Origin: Phycisphaeraceae bacterium
Lineage (GTDB): Bacteria; Planctomycetota; Phycisphaerae; Phycisphaerales; UBA1924
Length of the DNA stretch: 64,000 bases
Reading direction: 5' to 3'
Assembly (NCBI GenBank): GCA_021299385.1
Contig: JAJTGZ010000007.1
Span: 23,055-87,054 of the forward strand
The position numbers and the translations under genes are program-made. Every line of letters begins with the position of its first letter. The stretch's first letter is position 1. This document shows positions 17,424 through 27,338 of the stretch, piece by piece. The notes below the pieces were generated by a model, which worked only from the letters and a program-made list of their open reading frames with translations, searched no databases and was not told the DNA's origin.

Positions 17424-19487
17424 ATGGGCAATATCAGCGATCTGTTGACGGTTGTGCTTGGGTTCTCGGCCATCATCTTTGTGCACGAGTTGGGGCACTT
17501 TATTGTGGCGCGGTGGGCTGGGGTGCGTGTGCTGGCCTTTGCGCTGGGGTTTGGGCCTGCGCTGGTCAGTTACCGCAAGGGGATGGGCGTGCGGACGGGG
17601 ACGAGTGAGCCTGCGTACCGGAAGATGGCGCGGGAGCAGGGGGATGGGCGTGGTTTGGTGCCGGGGGTCAGCCCGACGGAGTATCGGCTGAATGTCTTCC
17701 CGCTGGGTGGGTATGTGAAGATGCTCGGGCAGGATGATGCGGACCCATCGCACCGGAGCGAGCAGCCGGATAGTTACAACAGCGTGTCGATCCCCAAGCG
17801 GATGGCGATCATCTCGGCGGGTGTGGTGATGAACCTGCTGACGGCGGCGTTGATGTTTGTGGTGGTCTTCTATGTGGGGCTCAAGGCCGAAAGCCCGCAG
17901 TTGGGGCCGATCGCCCCCGGCTCGCCGGCGGCCAAGGCGGTTGCGGTGGGGCACGCGGGGCCTGATGGGTTGCGGGCGGGGGACGTGGTCGTTGCGATCA
18001 ACGGCGAGCAGGTCGAGGCGTTCAAGGACATCACGCTGGCGGTGGCGATGAGTCGGCGTGATGCGGCGATGGAGATTGAGGTGCTGCGCGGGGAGGATCG
18101 GCTGCGGTTCAAGGCGACGCCGAGGGTTGACCGCGTGAGCAACATGCTCGCGCTGGGGTTGCAGCCGGCCAACAGCGGGACGATCGCCAGGGGGATCAAT
18201 GAGGAAGAACTCAGGCGTGCGGGGTTGCCTGCGGGTGTGGTGCCGGGGATGCGGCTGGCGGGTGGATTGACTGCGAGCGGACTGGATGAGAAGTTTGCCG
18301 GCAGCAATGGGGAGGGTGTGGAGGTTGTATTTGAGGGTGATGGCGGAGGCGTGTCGATCACGGGGACGCTGCGTGGGCAGGCGGAGTTTGAGGTTGCGCG
18401 TGTGTCGCGTGCGGACGGGACGATGGTGCCGTTTGTTCATCTGATGGGGCTGGTGCCTGTGATGCGTGTGGGGAGGGTGGAGGAGCGTGCCGCGTCGGCT
18501 GGTCTGCGGGAGGGTGATATCTTCGCTCGGCTGGGGGAGATCGACTGGCCTGGGGTGGAGGAGGGGACCAGGCAGATCCGCGGGACGACGGGGCCGACGA
18601 TCAACGCGGAGGTGCTGCGTGCGGGCAAGGATGGCGTGCCCGAGCGGGTGGTGCTCAAGGAGATTCCGGTGCGGGATGGGACGATCGGGTTCTACCCGCA
18701 GGCGATCCCGGCCGAGGGTGGCCAGGGTGGTGGATTGCCGGCGTTGATCCTTGCGCGCTGGCCGCGCGGGAGTGTTACGGACGGCAAGGGCGAGCCGGTT
18801 GCGGTGCCGGGCAGTGCGCTGGTGGGGTTGCTGCCTGGGTCGATGGTGGTGGGTGTCGATGGGACGCCAGCGACGACGATGACGCAGGTGCGCGGCGCAT
18901 TGCAGGCTGCGGCGCGTGCCGGGCGCGAGCAGGTGGAGGTGTCAGTCAAGCTCCCTGATGCTGCGGGCACGATCGAGAGCCGGAAGATTGAGTTGACGGT
19001 GCTCGACCGCGAGCGGTTGCTTGCGTTGGGGTGGAGCAGCCCGCTGGATGCATTGATCTTTGAGCAAAAGCAGGTGCTGCTGCGGCGGAGCACACCAATG
19101 GGGGCGATCGCCAAGGGGGTCCAAGAGACGCACAAGATGGTGCTGACGACGTACCTGACGTTTGCGAGGCTCTTTCAGGGGTCGGTGAAGATAGAGCACC
19201 TCAAAGGGCCGATCGGGATTGCGCATGTAGGGACGCTGATCGCCGAGCGCGGGTGGATTTGGCTGCTGTTTTTCATGGCTGCGTTGAGCATTAACCTGGC
19301 GGTGGTGAACTTTTTGCCCTTGCCGATTGTGGATGGTGGGCACTTTGTGTTTCTGTGCTACGAGGCGATCACGGGCAAGCCGGTGAGCGTCGCGGTGCAG
19401 AACGCGGCGACGATCGCGGGGCTGGTGCTCATCGGCAGTGTGTTTCTGATCACGACGTATCAGGACCTGATGAACCTGATCAGGTAA
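17424..19487 (+). CDS. rseP: RseP-type site-2 metalloprotease with several PDZ domains
   Basis: The ATG at 17424 opens directly into helix 1 with the zinc motif HELGH (H21). The N-terminal membrane part continues with GGYVKMLGQDDADP and MNLLTAALMFVVV; the C-terminus has the second catalytic segment FLPLPIVDGGH. Between them are three PDZ-like units: GPIAPGSPAAK...GLRAGDVVVAINGEQV, RVGRVEERAASAGLREGDIFARLG, and ALVGLLPGSMVVGVDGTP. At 687 residues it is much longer than the roughly 450 of E. coli RseP. It should cleave membrane-embedded regulators such as anti-sigma factors. It is 39 bases after the MFS gene. Confidence 0.92.
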   Translation: MGNISDLLTVVLGFSAIIFVHELGHFIVARWAGVRVLAFALGFGPALVSYRKGMGVRTGTSEPAYRKMAREQGDGRGLVPGVSPTEYRLNVFPLGGYVKMLGQDDADPSHRSEQPDSYNSVSIPKRMAIISAGVVMNLLTAALMFVVVFYVGLKAESPQLGPIAPGSPAAKAVAVGHAGPDGLRAGDVVVAINGEQVEAFKDITLAVAMSRRDAAMEIEVLRGEDRLRFKATPRVDRVSNMLALGLQPANSGTIARGINEEELRRAGLPAGVVPGMRLAGGLTASGLDEKFAGSNGEGVEVVFEGDGGGVSITGTLRGQAEFEVARVSRADGTMVPFVHLMGLVPVMRVGRVEERAASAGLREGDIFARLGEIDWPGVEEGTRQIRGTTGPTINAEVLRAGKDGVPERVVLKEIPVRDGTIGFYPQAIPAEGGQGGGLPALILARWPRGSVTDGKGEPVAVPGSALVGLLPGSMVVGVDGTPATTMTQVRGALQAAARAGREQVEVSVKLPDAAGTIESRKIELTVLDRERLLALGWSSPLDALIFEQKQVLLRRSTPMGAIAKGVQETHKMVLTTYLTFARLFQGSVKIEHLKGPIGIAHVGTLIAERGWIWLLFFMAALSINLAVVNFLPLPIVDGGHFVFLCYEAITGKPVSVAVQNAATIAGLVLIGSVFLITTYQDLMNLIR

Positions 19488-19505
19488 TGCACAACCCTCT
19501 GCGCC

Positions 19506-19530
19506 GATTGCCCATTGCACATTGCCCATC
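19506..19530. repeat. ATTGCCCATTGC-type short repeat
   Basis: The spacer after rseP contains GATTGCCCATTGCACATTGC, two to three imperfect ATTGCCC units. Similar units recur between 63700 and 63800. Its origin is unclear; it may be a small dispersed element. Confidence 0.4.
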
Positions 19531-19588
19531 GCGGATTGTGCTGCCTTTGCCGGTGAGTGCCTGTGCGTTTCTGCGCTAAAGTGCTGGC

Positions 19589-21274
19589 ATGAGCACATCC
19601 AGGCCGCCGTTTGTGATGATTGTCCGCGACGGGTGGGGTGAGAACCCGCACGCTTCGCACGATGGGTTCAACGCGGTGAAGATCGCCCGCGAGCGGGGGT
19701 TGACGCCGGTGGATGATGCGTTGCGGCGGGACTGGCCGTGGGCGTATGTCAGGACGTGCGGGCTGGACGTGGGGGTGCCTGCGGACCAGACGGGCAACAG
19801 CGAGGTGGGGCACCAGAATATCGGCGCGGGGCGGATTGTTGACCAGGAGGTGGTGCGGATCAGCAAGGCGTGCGAGAGCGGGGAGATGGCCGAGAACGGG
19901 GCGATCAAGGGGGCGATACTCGCGGCGAAGAAGTCTGGCGCGATGGTGCACCTGATGGGGATTGCTAGCGACGCGGGGGTGCACGGGCTGCTGGCGCATC
20001 TGTATGCACTCTTGCGGGCGTGCAAGAAGCATGGGCAGTTGAAGGTGGCGGTGCATCTGTTCACCGACGGGCGGGATACGCCGCCGCAGAGTGGGAGGGG
20101 TTATATCCGGCAGGTGCAAGAGCAGATCGATGCGCTGGGCGTCGGTGTGATCGCGACGGTCGCGGGGCGGTACTTTGCGATGGACCGGGACTTTCGCTGG
20201 GAGCGGGTGCGGCTGGCGTATGACGCGTTGACTGGGCGTGGGGGGATTACCACCGCGGCCTCGGCGGATGCCGCGATCGAGCGGGCGTACAAGCACCCAG
20301 CGACGCCGAGCCAGAACGGAGATGAGTTTGTGCATCCCGTGGCGATCGGTGCGACGCCCGAGGGTGTGCGTGCGACAAGGATCAAGGATGGGGACAGCGT
20401 GATCTTTTACAATTACCGCGGCGACCGGCCGCGTGAGTTGGCGATGGCGTTTGTGCTCGATGATGCGCAGTGGGCAGGCGTCAAGGCCAGCCCCGACAGC
20501 GGCGTGCGCGGTTTTGACCGCGGCGTGCGCGTGCGGACGGAGTTTGTTGCCATGACGGCGTGGAGCCAGGATCTGGCGCCGCTGATGAAGGTGGCGTTTG
20601 ACAAGCCGCCCAAACTAGTCGGGATTCTTGGGGAGGTTTTGAGCAAGGCTGGCCTGCGGCAGCTGCGCGTGGCCGAGACGGAGAAGTTCCCGCATGTTAC
20701 GTTCTTCTTCAACGACTATCGCGAGGCTCCGTTTGCCGGGGAGGAGCGCATCAACCCGCCCAGCCCGCGCGTGGCGACGTATGACCTCAAGCCCGAGATG
20801 AGCGCGGCGGCGGTGCGCGACGCGGTGCTCGGTGCGTTGGCCTCGGCCACACGCCCCGATGTGGTGATCGTTAACTTTGCCAACTGCGATATGGTGGGGC
20901 ACACGGGGAACCTGGAGGCTGCGATCACAGCCGTGGGTGTAACCGATGCGTGCGTGGGGGCGATTGTGGATGCGACGCTGAAACTCGGCGGGAAGCTGGT
21001 CGTGCTTGCCGACCACGGCAACGCCGAGCAGATGTGGGACCCGGAGTCCAACAGCCCGCACACCGCGCACACGATGTACGACGTGCCGGTCTACGCCATC
21101 GGCGCGGGGCTTGAGGGCCGTCGGCTGCGCGGAGACCAAGAGCGTGCGGGGTATCTGGACGCTGGGACGCGTGCGGGGCGCGGCAGGCTGGCGGATATCG
21201 CGCCGACGGCGCTAGAGATGATGGGGCTGCCGAGGGTGCCGGAGATGGCCGGGCAGAGCTTGCTCAAGGCATAA
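19589..21274 (+). CDS. gpmI: 2,3-bisphosphoglycerate-independent phosphoglycerate mutase
   Basis: This 561-residue enzyme interconverts 3- and 2-phosphoglycerate in glycolysis using two Mn ions and a phosphoserine intermediate. The N-terminal metal Asp is in MIVRDGWGENP (usually DGWG) and the catalytic Ser is S71 in QTGNSEVGHQNIGAGR. Later landmarks are GIASDAGVH, FTDGRDTPP, the NYRGDRPRE segment, NFANCDMVGHTG and LVVLADHGNAEQM for metal binding. Length is slightly above the usual 510 residues. Cytosolic, apparently monocistronic. Confidence 0.96.
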   Translation: MSTSRPPFVMIVRDGWGENPHASHDGFNAVKIARERGLTPVDDALRRDWPWAYVRTCGLDVGVPADQTGNSEVGHQNIGAGRIVDQEVVRISKACESGEMAENGAIKGAILAAKKSGAMVHLMGIASDAGVHGLLAHLYALLRACKKHGQLKVAVHLFTDGRDTPPQSGRGYIRQVQEQIDALGVGVIATVAGRYFAMDRDFRWERVRLAYDALTGRGGITTAASADAAIERAYKHPATPSQNGDEFVHPVAIGATPEGVRATRIKDGDSVIFYNYRGDRPRELAMAFVLDDAQWAGVKASPDSGVRGFDRGVRVRTEFVAMTAWSQDLAPLMKVAFDKPPKLVGILGEVLSKAGLRQLRVAETEKFPHVTFFFNDYREAPFAGEERINPPSPRVATYDLKPEMSAAAVRDAVLGALASATRPDVVIVNFANCDMVGHTGNLEAAITAVGVTDACVGAIVDATLKLGGKLVVLADHGNAEQMWDPESNSPHTAHTMYDVPVYAIGAGLEGRRLRGDQERAGYLDAGTRAGRGRLADIAPTALEMMGLPRVPEMAGQSLLKA

Positions 21275-21490
21275 GTGGGTCGGGGGTGCGGCAGTTGTGG
21301 GTGTGGGCTGGATGCGGGTCTGGCGTATCGGACTGTGCGTGGTTTCGGACGTTGGCCAAGTGGGATCGGACGTGCGCTGGCCAATAAAGCTTGAGGCGTT
21401 GCCGGGGGTGCGGGCGGGAGTGTAAAGAGTGTGTGGTTTGGGCGTTGCTGCGCTCACGGGGTGATGTTGGCGGCACGATCGATGCGGGCT

Positions 21491-21967
21491 ATGCCCACGC
21501 CATTGACTCGCCGAACGACTGTTGCTCTTGGCCTGCACTCGTCGCCGCGTGTGGACGCGGCGTTGTGGCAGCAGGTGGAGATCGCCTTGGACCAGGTGGG
21601 TCAGCTCGAGGCCGTGCTGGGGGATGTGGACTTTGAGTTGATCGTCGGCGAGCTGTGTGGTGGTCGGTCGGTGCGGCCGAGCGCGCGGGCGGTCGAGCGT
21701 GTGGGTGTGATGCGGGGGCACTACCAGCGTGATGAGCGCGAGCGTGCGCAGGTGCGTGCCGGTGCGGACGAGGCGGGCTGCCGAAGGCTGCTGGGTGTGG
21801 TGGAGATGACCTTTGCGGGGCTGCCGACGCTTGGGGGTGTGCTCGATGGGGAGCAGTTTTGCCGGTACTTGTCGGTGGGCGTGCGGGACCAGTTGAAGAT
21901 GACGGGGTTCCTGGCCGAGGTGCGATCGCTGGTCCGCCAGTGGATCAACGGCCGGCAGGCGGCGTGA
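21491..21967 (+). CDS. Hypothetical protein
   Basis: A 158-residue soluble protein of unknown function. Starts at 21464 or 21482 in the same frame are possible; no clear ribosome-binding site decides. The middle reads ALDQVGQLEAVLGDVDFELIVGEL and the C-terminus is mostly helical and charged (FLAEVRSLVRQWINGRQ). Codon use is like the neighbours, supporting a real gene. It converges with the dockerin-type gene, leaving about 30 bases between stops. The 200 bases before it hold G-rich DNA without clear signals. Confidence 0.5.
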   Translation: MPTPLTRRTTVALGLHSSPRVDAALWQQVEIALDQVGQLEAVLGDVDFELIVGELCGGRSVRPSARAVERVGVMRGHYQRDERERAQVRAGADEAGCRRLLGVVEMTFAGLPTLGGVLDGEQFCRYLSVGVRDQLKMTGFLAEVRSLVRQWINGRQAA

Positions 21968-22000
21968 GAAGGCTTGCAGATCGCGTGCTGCTTAGATTGT

Positions 22001-23107
22001 TTAGGGCGCGAAGAAGGCGTTGAGGAAGACGATGATGTCGTCGGCGGTGAACTGCCCGTCGGGGATGGTTGATTGGCCTGGGCCGGAGACATCGGCCAGT
22101 GCGTCGCCGGCGAAGAAGGCGTTGAGCAAGACGATGATGTCGTCGGCGGTCTTCTGGCCGTCGGCCCTGCGGAGCTGCCCTGCGGAGGAGACGTCGGCGA
22201 TGCTGGTGCGTGGCCCGGCGGTGGGGAAGTTGCCGGTGCCGCCCAGAGTCGTGTTGCCGCCGGTGATGCCGATGGTGAGCAGGATATTGGCCGGCGGGGG
22301 CGGTGGCGTGGCGGTGCTTGGGGCAGGAAGGGCGAAGGGGATCGGGTTGGCCGGGTCGGCAGGGACGGGGGCGATGGGCTGGGTGGCGTTGAGCGTGAAG
22401 GAGACGCTGCCGGTCGCGCTGGTGCCGCTGGGGATGAGGCTGCCGGTTATAACAAGCAGTTGCGGCAGGTCGATCGCATTGGGCGTGCCCTGGAAGGTCA
22501 CCGAGCCGAGGACTCGCACGGGGACCGAGATGGTGAAGTCCACACCCCCGCCAACGCGTGGTGTGCCGATGGTTACGGCTTGGGCGTCCTGGGCGAAGGT
22601 CAGGTCGGTGAGCACGGCGTTGCCGAGGGGGATGGTGAAGGGGAAGTTGAAGAGGGGGTAGGTGTAGTTGGGTGCGAAGGTGCGGAAGTTGGGCAGCGCG
22701 AGCGTGGCCGAAAGGGCGATGGTGGGGTCGGGGGAGGGGCCGATGGCATCGACGGCCAGGCCGAGCAGTTCGACGGTGTTGCTGAAACTGTTGTAGCGGA
22801 CGACGACGCTGCCACGCGGGCTGGTGGCGGGCGTGCCGCTGCCTGTGGCCGAGGAGTTGTTGACGGCGATGGCCTGGTTGTTGGGCGCGCCTGTGGAGCC
22901 GCCGAAGAGGCCGTTGATGGTGCGCGTGCCGGTGGAGTTGGTTGTCTGGTCGTAGTTGCCCTTAAACGAGCCAGCAAAGTTGACGGTGAGGTTGGCGTTG
23001 CCGGTGAAGGTGGAGGCGCTCGTCAGCGCGAGTGTGTATTGGTCGGCCTGCGCGGGCAGGGCGAGCAGGATGGGCAGGAGCAAGAGCGGGGTGGTGATCG
23101 GTTTCAT
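22001..23107 (-). CDS. Exported protein with C-terminal EF-hand pair (GC-type dockerin-like)
   Basis: A 368-residue secreted protein with signal peptide MKPITTPLLLLPILLALPAQA. The body is Ser/Thr/Pro-rich and beta-like, with a Pro-rich linker (PAPSTATPPPPPA) near residue 265. The last 65 residues hold two EF-hand-like repeats: IADVSSAGQLRRADGQ-TADDIIVLLNAFF and LADVSGPGQSTIPDGQ-TADDIIVFLNAFF, spaced as in the dockerin-like C-terminal modules common in Phycisphaerae. They likely bind calcium and attach the protein to a partner. Function of the main domain is unknown. Confidence 0.8.
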   Translation of the reverse strand: MKPITTPLLLLPILLALPAQADQYTLALTSASTFTGNANLTVNFAGSFKGNYDQTTNSTGTRTINGLFGGSTGAPNNQAIAVNNSSATGSGTPATSPRGSVVVRYNSFSNTVELLGLAVDAIGPSPDPTIALSATLALPNFRTFAPNYTYPLFNFPFTIPLGNAVLTDLTFAQDAQAVTIGTPRVGGGVDFTISVPVRVLGSVTFQGTPNAIDLPQLLVITGSLIPSGTSATGSVSFTLNATQPIAPVPADPANPIPFALPAPSTATPPPPPANILLTIGITGGNTTLGGTGNFPTAGPRTSIADVSSAGQLRRADGQKTADDIIVLLNAFFAGDALADVSGPGQSTIPDGQFTADDIIVFLNAFFAP

Positions 23108-23309
23108 GGCTGCTCGTGTGGGCTTGGGTGGGGTTGGTATGGGTACAACCTACCGCATTTTTCGGTACAAAGCAAGGGCCGGGGGTCCTGGATCGGTAAA
23201 GAGCCTGATGGAATCTTGATTCAGTGTCCGGTTCGATTGTTGCAGGGGGTTGGCGCTAGACTAGCACTTGCGTGTGATATTCCCACTGAAGGCTTTGAAA
23301 GGATATTTT

Positions 23310-24188
23310 ATGCGTCAGATGTATCTTTCCTTGGTGCTTGCTGCGGGCTTGGCGTTGCCGGCGTTGGCCGATGGGCAGGGGACACCCCCGGCCGCCCCCA
23401 CCCCGCCCGCATCCTCGGCACCGGCTGCCGCCACTCCGACCCCCACCCCCGCCCCCGCCCCTGCGGCGGCACCTGCGGCGCCGAATCGCTGGGAAATCCC
23501 CGCTGATGCCAAGCCCGTTGAGCGCAAGGAGCTCGAAGGTGGCCTGATCATCGAAGACTTTGTCGTCGGCACGGGGGCAGAGTTCCAGCCCGGCGCGACG
23601 GTCGTCATCAACTACCACGGCACGCTCAAGGACGGGGGGAAGGTCTTTGACTCCTCCTTCGAGCGCGGCCAGCCCGTCGCCTTCCCGCTCGGGCAGTTGA
23701 TCCCCGGTTGGCAGAAAGGTATCCCCGGCATGAAGATCGGCGGCCTGCGCCGGCTGACGATCCCGTATGCGATGGCGTACGGCGAGGGTGGGCGTCCGCC
23801 GACGATCCCCGCCAAGTCTGACCTGGTCTTTATTGTCGAGGCGCTGGGGACCCCAAACTTTGTTGACCTTGCACCGGGCACGGGGGATGCAACCGTTAGC
23901 GCCGTCTCGGTGGTCATCGCCAACCACAGGTTCATCGGCAAGGACGGCAAGGTCCTGCACGAGACCCCCCCTGGCAAGCCCTATATCTGGTTCCCCGGCG
24001 AGATGCCCGGCCTCGGTGAGCAGCTCGCGGGGATGAAGGTCGGCGGCAAACGCAAGATCACCATCCCCGGCGCGATGGTCCAGCCCATGCCGGGCAGTGA
24101 GGTGCAGTTGCCCGCGGGTGAGGACGTTACCGCTGAGTTCGAGGTCGTCATGTTCCGCAACCTGCCCGGTGGGCCGGGCGGGCGGTGA
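23310..24188 (+). CDS. Exported FKBP-type peptidyl-prolyl isomerase, two-domain
   Basis: The ATG at 23310 follows AAAGGAT and gives a signal peptide (MRQMYLSLVLAAGLALPALA) and 292 residues. An Ala/Pro-rich linker of about 40 residues leads to a full FKBP domain (VVINYHGTLKDGGKVFDSSFERG, IPGWQKGIPGMKIGGLRRLTIP, GEGGRPPTIPAKSDLVFIVEAL). A second, degenerate FKBP-like unit follows (NHRFIGKDGKVLHE, GEQLAGMKVGGKRKITIPGA) without the usual active-site aromatic residues. It probably folds periplasmic proteins. The next gene encodes a cytosolic relative, so the pair looks like a tandem duplication. Confidence 0.88.
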   Translation: MRQMYLSLVLAAGLALPALADGQGTPPAAPTPPASSAPAAATPTPTPAPAPAAAPAAPNRWEIPADAKPVERKELEGGLIIEDFVVGTGAEFQPGATVVINYHGTLKDGGKVFDSSFERGQPVAFPLGQLIPGWQKGIPGMKIGGLRRLTIPYAMAYGEGGRPPTIPAKSDLVFIVEALGTPNFVDLAPGTGDATVSAVSVVIANHRFIGKDGKVLHETPPGKPYIWFPGEMPGLGEQLAGMKVGGKRKITIPGAMVQPMPGSEVQLPAGEDVTAEFEVVMFRNLPGGPGGR

Positions 24189-24299
24189 GCAAGGTCGATC
24201 CCTGAGAGTTTTCTGCCCCGCGCCGGCAACGGTGCGGGGCGGTTTGGCCTTTGCATTGTGCCGGTCTTTTGTTTGTTGTCGCGCGAGATCGGAGTTGCC

Positions 24300-25037
24300 A
24301 TGTCGGCAAAGAAACCAAAGAAGTCTTCCGGTGGGTCCCCTTCTGCTCAGAGTGCCGCACCGCCCGCGTTCCCCACTGCCAGCGGGGTCGTTATTGAAGA
24401 TGTGATCGTCGGCGATGGGCCGGGCGTGCCCGTCGGCGGGGCGGTTGTCGCGCATTACCGCGGGACGCTCAAAGATGGTGGCGCGGAGTTTGACAGTTCG
24501 CACAAACGCGGGGAGCCGGCTGTGTTCCCTCTGGCCGGGGTCATCAAGGGTTGGCAGGAGGGCGTGCCCGGCATGCAGCGTGGCGGTAAGCGGCGGCTGA
24601 CGATCCCCGCCGCGGCGGGGTATGGCAGCCGGAGCATACCGGGGCCGGGGGGCAAGGCGTTGATCCCGGCCAACAGCGACCTGGTCTTCGAGATCGAGAT
24701 CGTCAACTTCCTGATTATCGAAGAGATCAAGGTCGGCACGGGCAAGGTGGTGCCGACGGACATGTACCAGCCGGCGACCGTCGAGGTGCATTACGTCGGC
24801 ACGCTCAAAGACTCAGGCAAGAAGTTTGACAGCTCCATTGATCGCGACGAGCCAATCGAGTTTGCACTCGACGAGGTGATCCCCGGCTGGACCTACGGCG
24901 TGCCGGGGATGCGCGTCGGTGGCAAACGCAGGCTGACGATCCCCTGGCAGATGGCGTATGGGGCGGATGGTTCGCCGCCGGATATCCCCGGCAAGGCGGA
25001 CCTAGTGTTTGAGATCGAACTGCTCGGCGTGAAGTAA
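24300..25037 (+). CDS. Tandem double-FKBP peptidyl-prolyl isomerase, no signal peptide
   Basis: Starting at 24300 (GGAG five bases upstream), the 245 residues have a Lys/Ser-rich lead without a signal sequence, then two complete FKBP domains: VVAHYRGTLKDGGAEFDSSHKRGE...IKGWQEGVPGMQRGGKRRLTIP and VEVHYVGTLKDSGKKFDSSIDRDE...IPGWTYGVPGMRVGGKRRLTIP. Both keep the core motifs, so both could be active. It is about 110 bases after the exported FKBP gene. Confidence 0.88.
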   Translation: MSAKKPKKSSGGSPSAQSAAPPAFPTASGVVIEDVIVGDGPGVPVGGAVVAHYRGTLKDGGAEFDSSHKRGEPAVFPLAGVIKGWQEGVPGMQRGGKRRLTIPAAAGYGSRSIPGPGGKALIPANSDLVFEIEIVNFLIIEEIKVGTGKVVPTDMYQPATVEVHYVGTLKDSGKKFDSSIDRDEPIEFALDEVIPGWTYGVPGMRVGGKRRLTIPWQMAYGADGSPPDIPGKADLVFEIELLGVK

Positions 25038-25064
25038 TACGCATCGCCGTTGTTTCTTGTGCCG

Positions 25065-25100
25065 AACCCCTCCCCCGAGGGGAGGGGCAGGGGTGGGGTT
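25065..25100. repeat. 36-bp dispersed palindromic repeat, copy A
   Basis: Downstream of the double-FKBP stop is a hairpin of CCCCTCCCC and GGGGAGGGG followed by CAGGGGTGGGGTT. Nearly identical 36-base copies lie at 33836-33871 (same orientation) and 36943-36978 (opposite). Confidence 0.85.
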
Positions 25101-25170
25101 GGCCACTTCGGATGCACGACATTCAGTGGTGACCCATTAAAAGGGTGCGTCCGCAACGCTAAAGTAGTCA

Positions 25171-26070
25171 ATGACGACGCGCACGACAGACACAGGTTCT
25201 GCCCATGCCCCCACGGCCCCCACCGCTCTGATCATCCGCGCGCCGGGGACGAACTGCGATGTCGAACTGGCTCGGGCGTTTACACTCGCGGGCGCGCACA
25301 CGAACCTGGTGCACATTGATGCCTTGATCGCCGAGCCAGGGCTGATCGATCGGGCGGAGATCATCGGCATCCCCGGCGGTTTCAGTTACGGCGACGACAT
25401 CGCCAGCGGCCGGATCGTTGCGTCGCGGCTGCGGCAGCACCTGTACAGCAAGTTGCGCCAGGCCGTGGGGCGCGGGTGCCCGGTCTTTGCCGTGTGCAAC
25501 GGGTTTCAGATAGCCGTGCAGGCTGGGCTGCTGCCTGGGCCGGGCGTTGGGCAGCCATGGCCTGCAGAGCCGGGGGAGCAGGAGTTGAGCCTCTCGCACA
25601 ACGCGGGTGGTCGGTTCGTTGACCGGTGGGTGCCTGTGCGTGCCGAGGGTGCGAGCGTGTGCGTGTGGACAAAGGGATTGGCAGAGGCGTTTGCCGATCG
25701 GCCCGAGGCGATGATGCTGCCGATCGCGCACGGCGAGGGTCGGGTGGTGGCCCGCTCGCCGGGGGTTTTGCAGCGGCTCTCGGCCAGCGGGCAGGTGGCG
25801 CTGCGGTACGGGCGTACACCGGTGCCCAGCGTGCCCGGCCAGCTGGTGGCCTTGCACCCAGACAACCCCAACGGGAGCAGCGACGACATCGTGGGTGTCT
25901 GCGACGCCAGTGGGCGCGTCTTTGGTTTGATGCCGCACCCTGAGCGTTACCTAGACTGGAACCGGCACCCGTTCTGGACGCGGCTGCCGGAGGGGGCACG
26001 CCGGGGTGATACGCCGGGGATGGTGATGTTCAAGAGCGCGGTGCGTGCGGCACGTGAAGTGATGGTCTGA
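25171..26070 (+). CDS. purQ: Phosphoribosylformylglycinamidine synthase, glutaminase subunit PurQ
   Basis: A class-I glutamine amidotransferase that delivers ammonia to PurL in purine synthesis. Visible motifs: ALIIRAPGTNCDVELARAF at the N-terminus, IPGGFSYGDDIASGR, the nucleophile Cys in VFAVCNGFQ, catalytic His in PIAHGEGR and GLMPHPERY. At 299 residues it is longer than the 225-residue form of other bacteria, with an extended loop after the nucleophile and a C-terminal tail (WTRLPEGARRGDTPGMVMFKSA). purL is not adjacent. It converges with ychF, stops 9 bases apart. Confidence 0.96.
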   Translation: MTTRTTDTGSAHAPTAPTALIIRAPGTNCDVELARAFTLAGAHTNLVHIDALIAEPGLIDRAEIIGIPGGFSYGDDIASGRIVASRLRQHLYSKLRQAVGRGCPVFAVCNGFQIAVQAGLLPGPGVGQPWPAEPGEQELSLSHNAGGRFVDRWVPVRAEGASVCVWTKGLAEAFADRPEAMMLPIAHGEGRVVARSPGVLQRLSASGQVALRYGRTPVPSVPGQLVALHPDNPNGSSDDIVGVCDASGRVFGLMPHPERYLDWNRHPFWTRLPEGARRGDTPGMVMFKSAVRAAREVMV

Positions 26071-26079
26071 GGCCGGCGT

Positions 26080-27189
<1,110 letters not shown>

Positions 27190-27338
27190 GAAGAACCTCC
27201 ATTGGGCGGCGAGTGTAGGTTGCGCCGGCGGGTGTACGGGGGCGTAAAGCGCAGAAAAACGCCGGGCACACGCTGCATCGGTGTGCCCGGCGGTCTGATA
27301 TCAACACGCTCCGCACGGGCCACAGCCCGCACGGCTAC

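Noticed and set aside
16536-18440. A 634-codon minus-strand frame across the MFS and rseP genes
   Set aside because: It runs antisense to two recognisable genes and has a low-complexity, His/Pro/Arg-rich composition with no domain.
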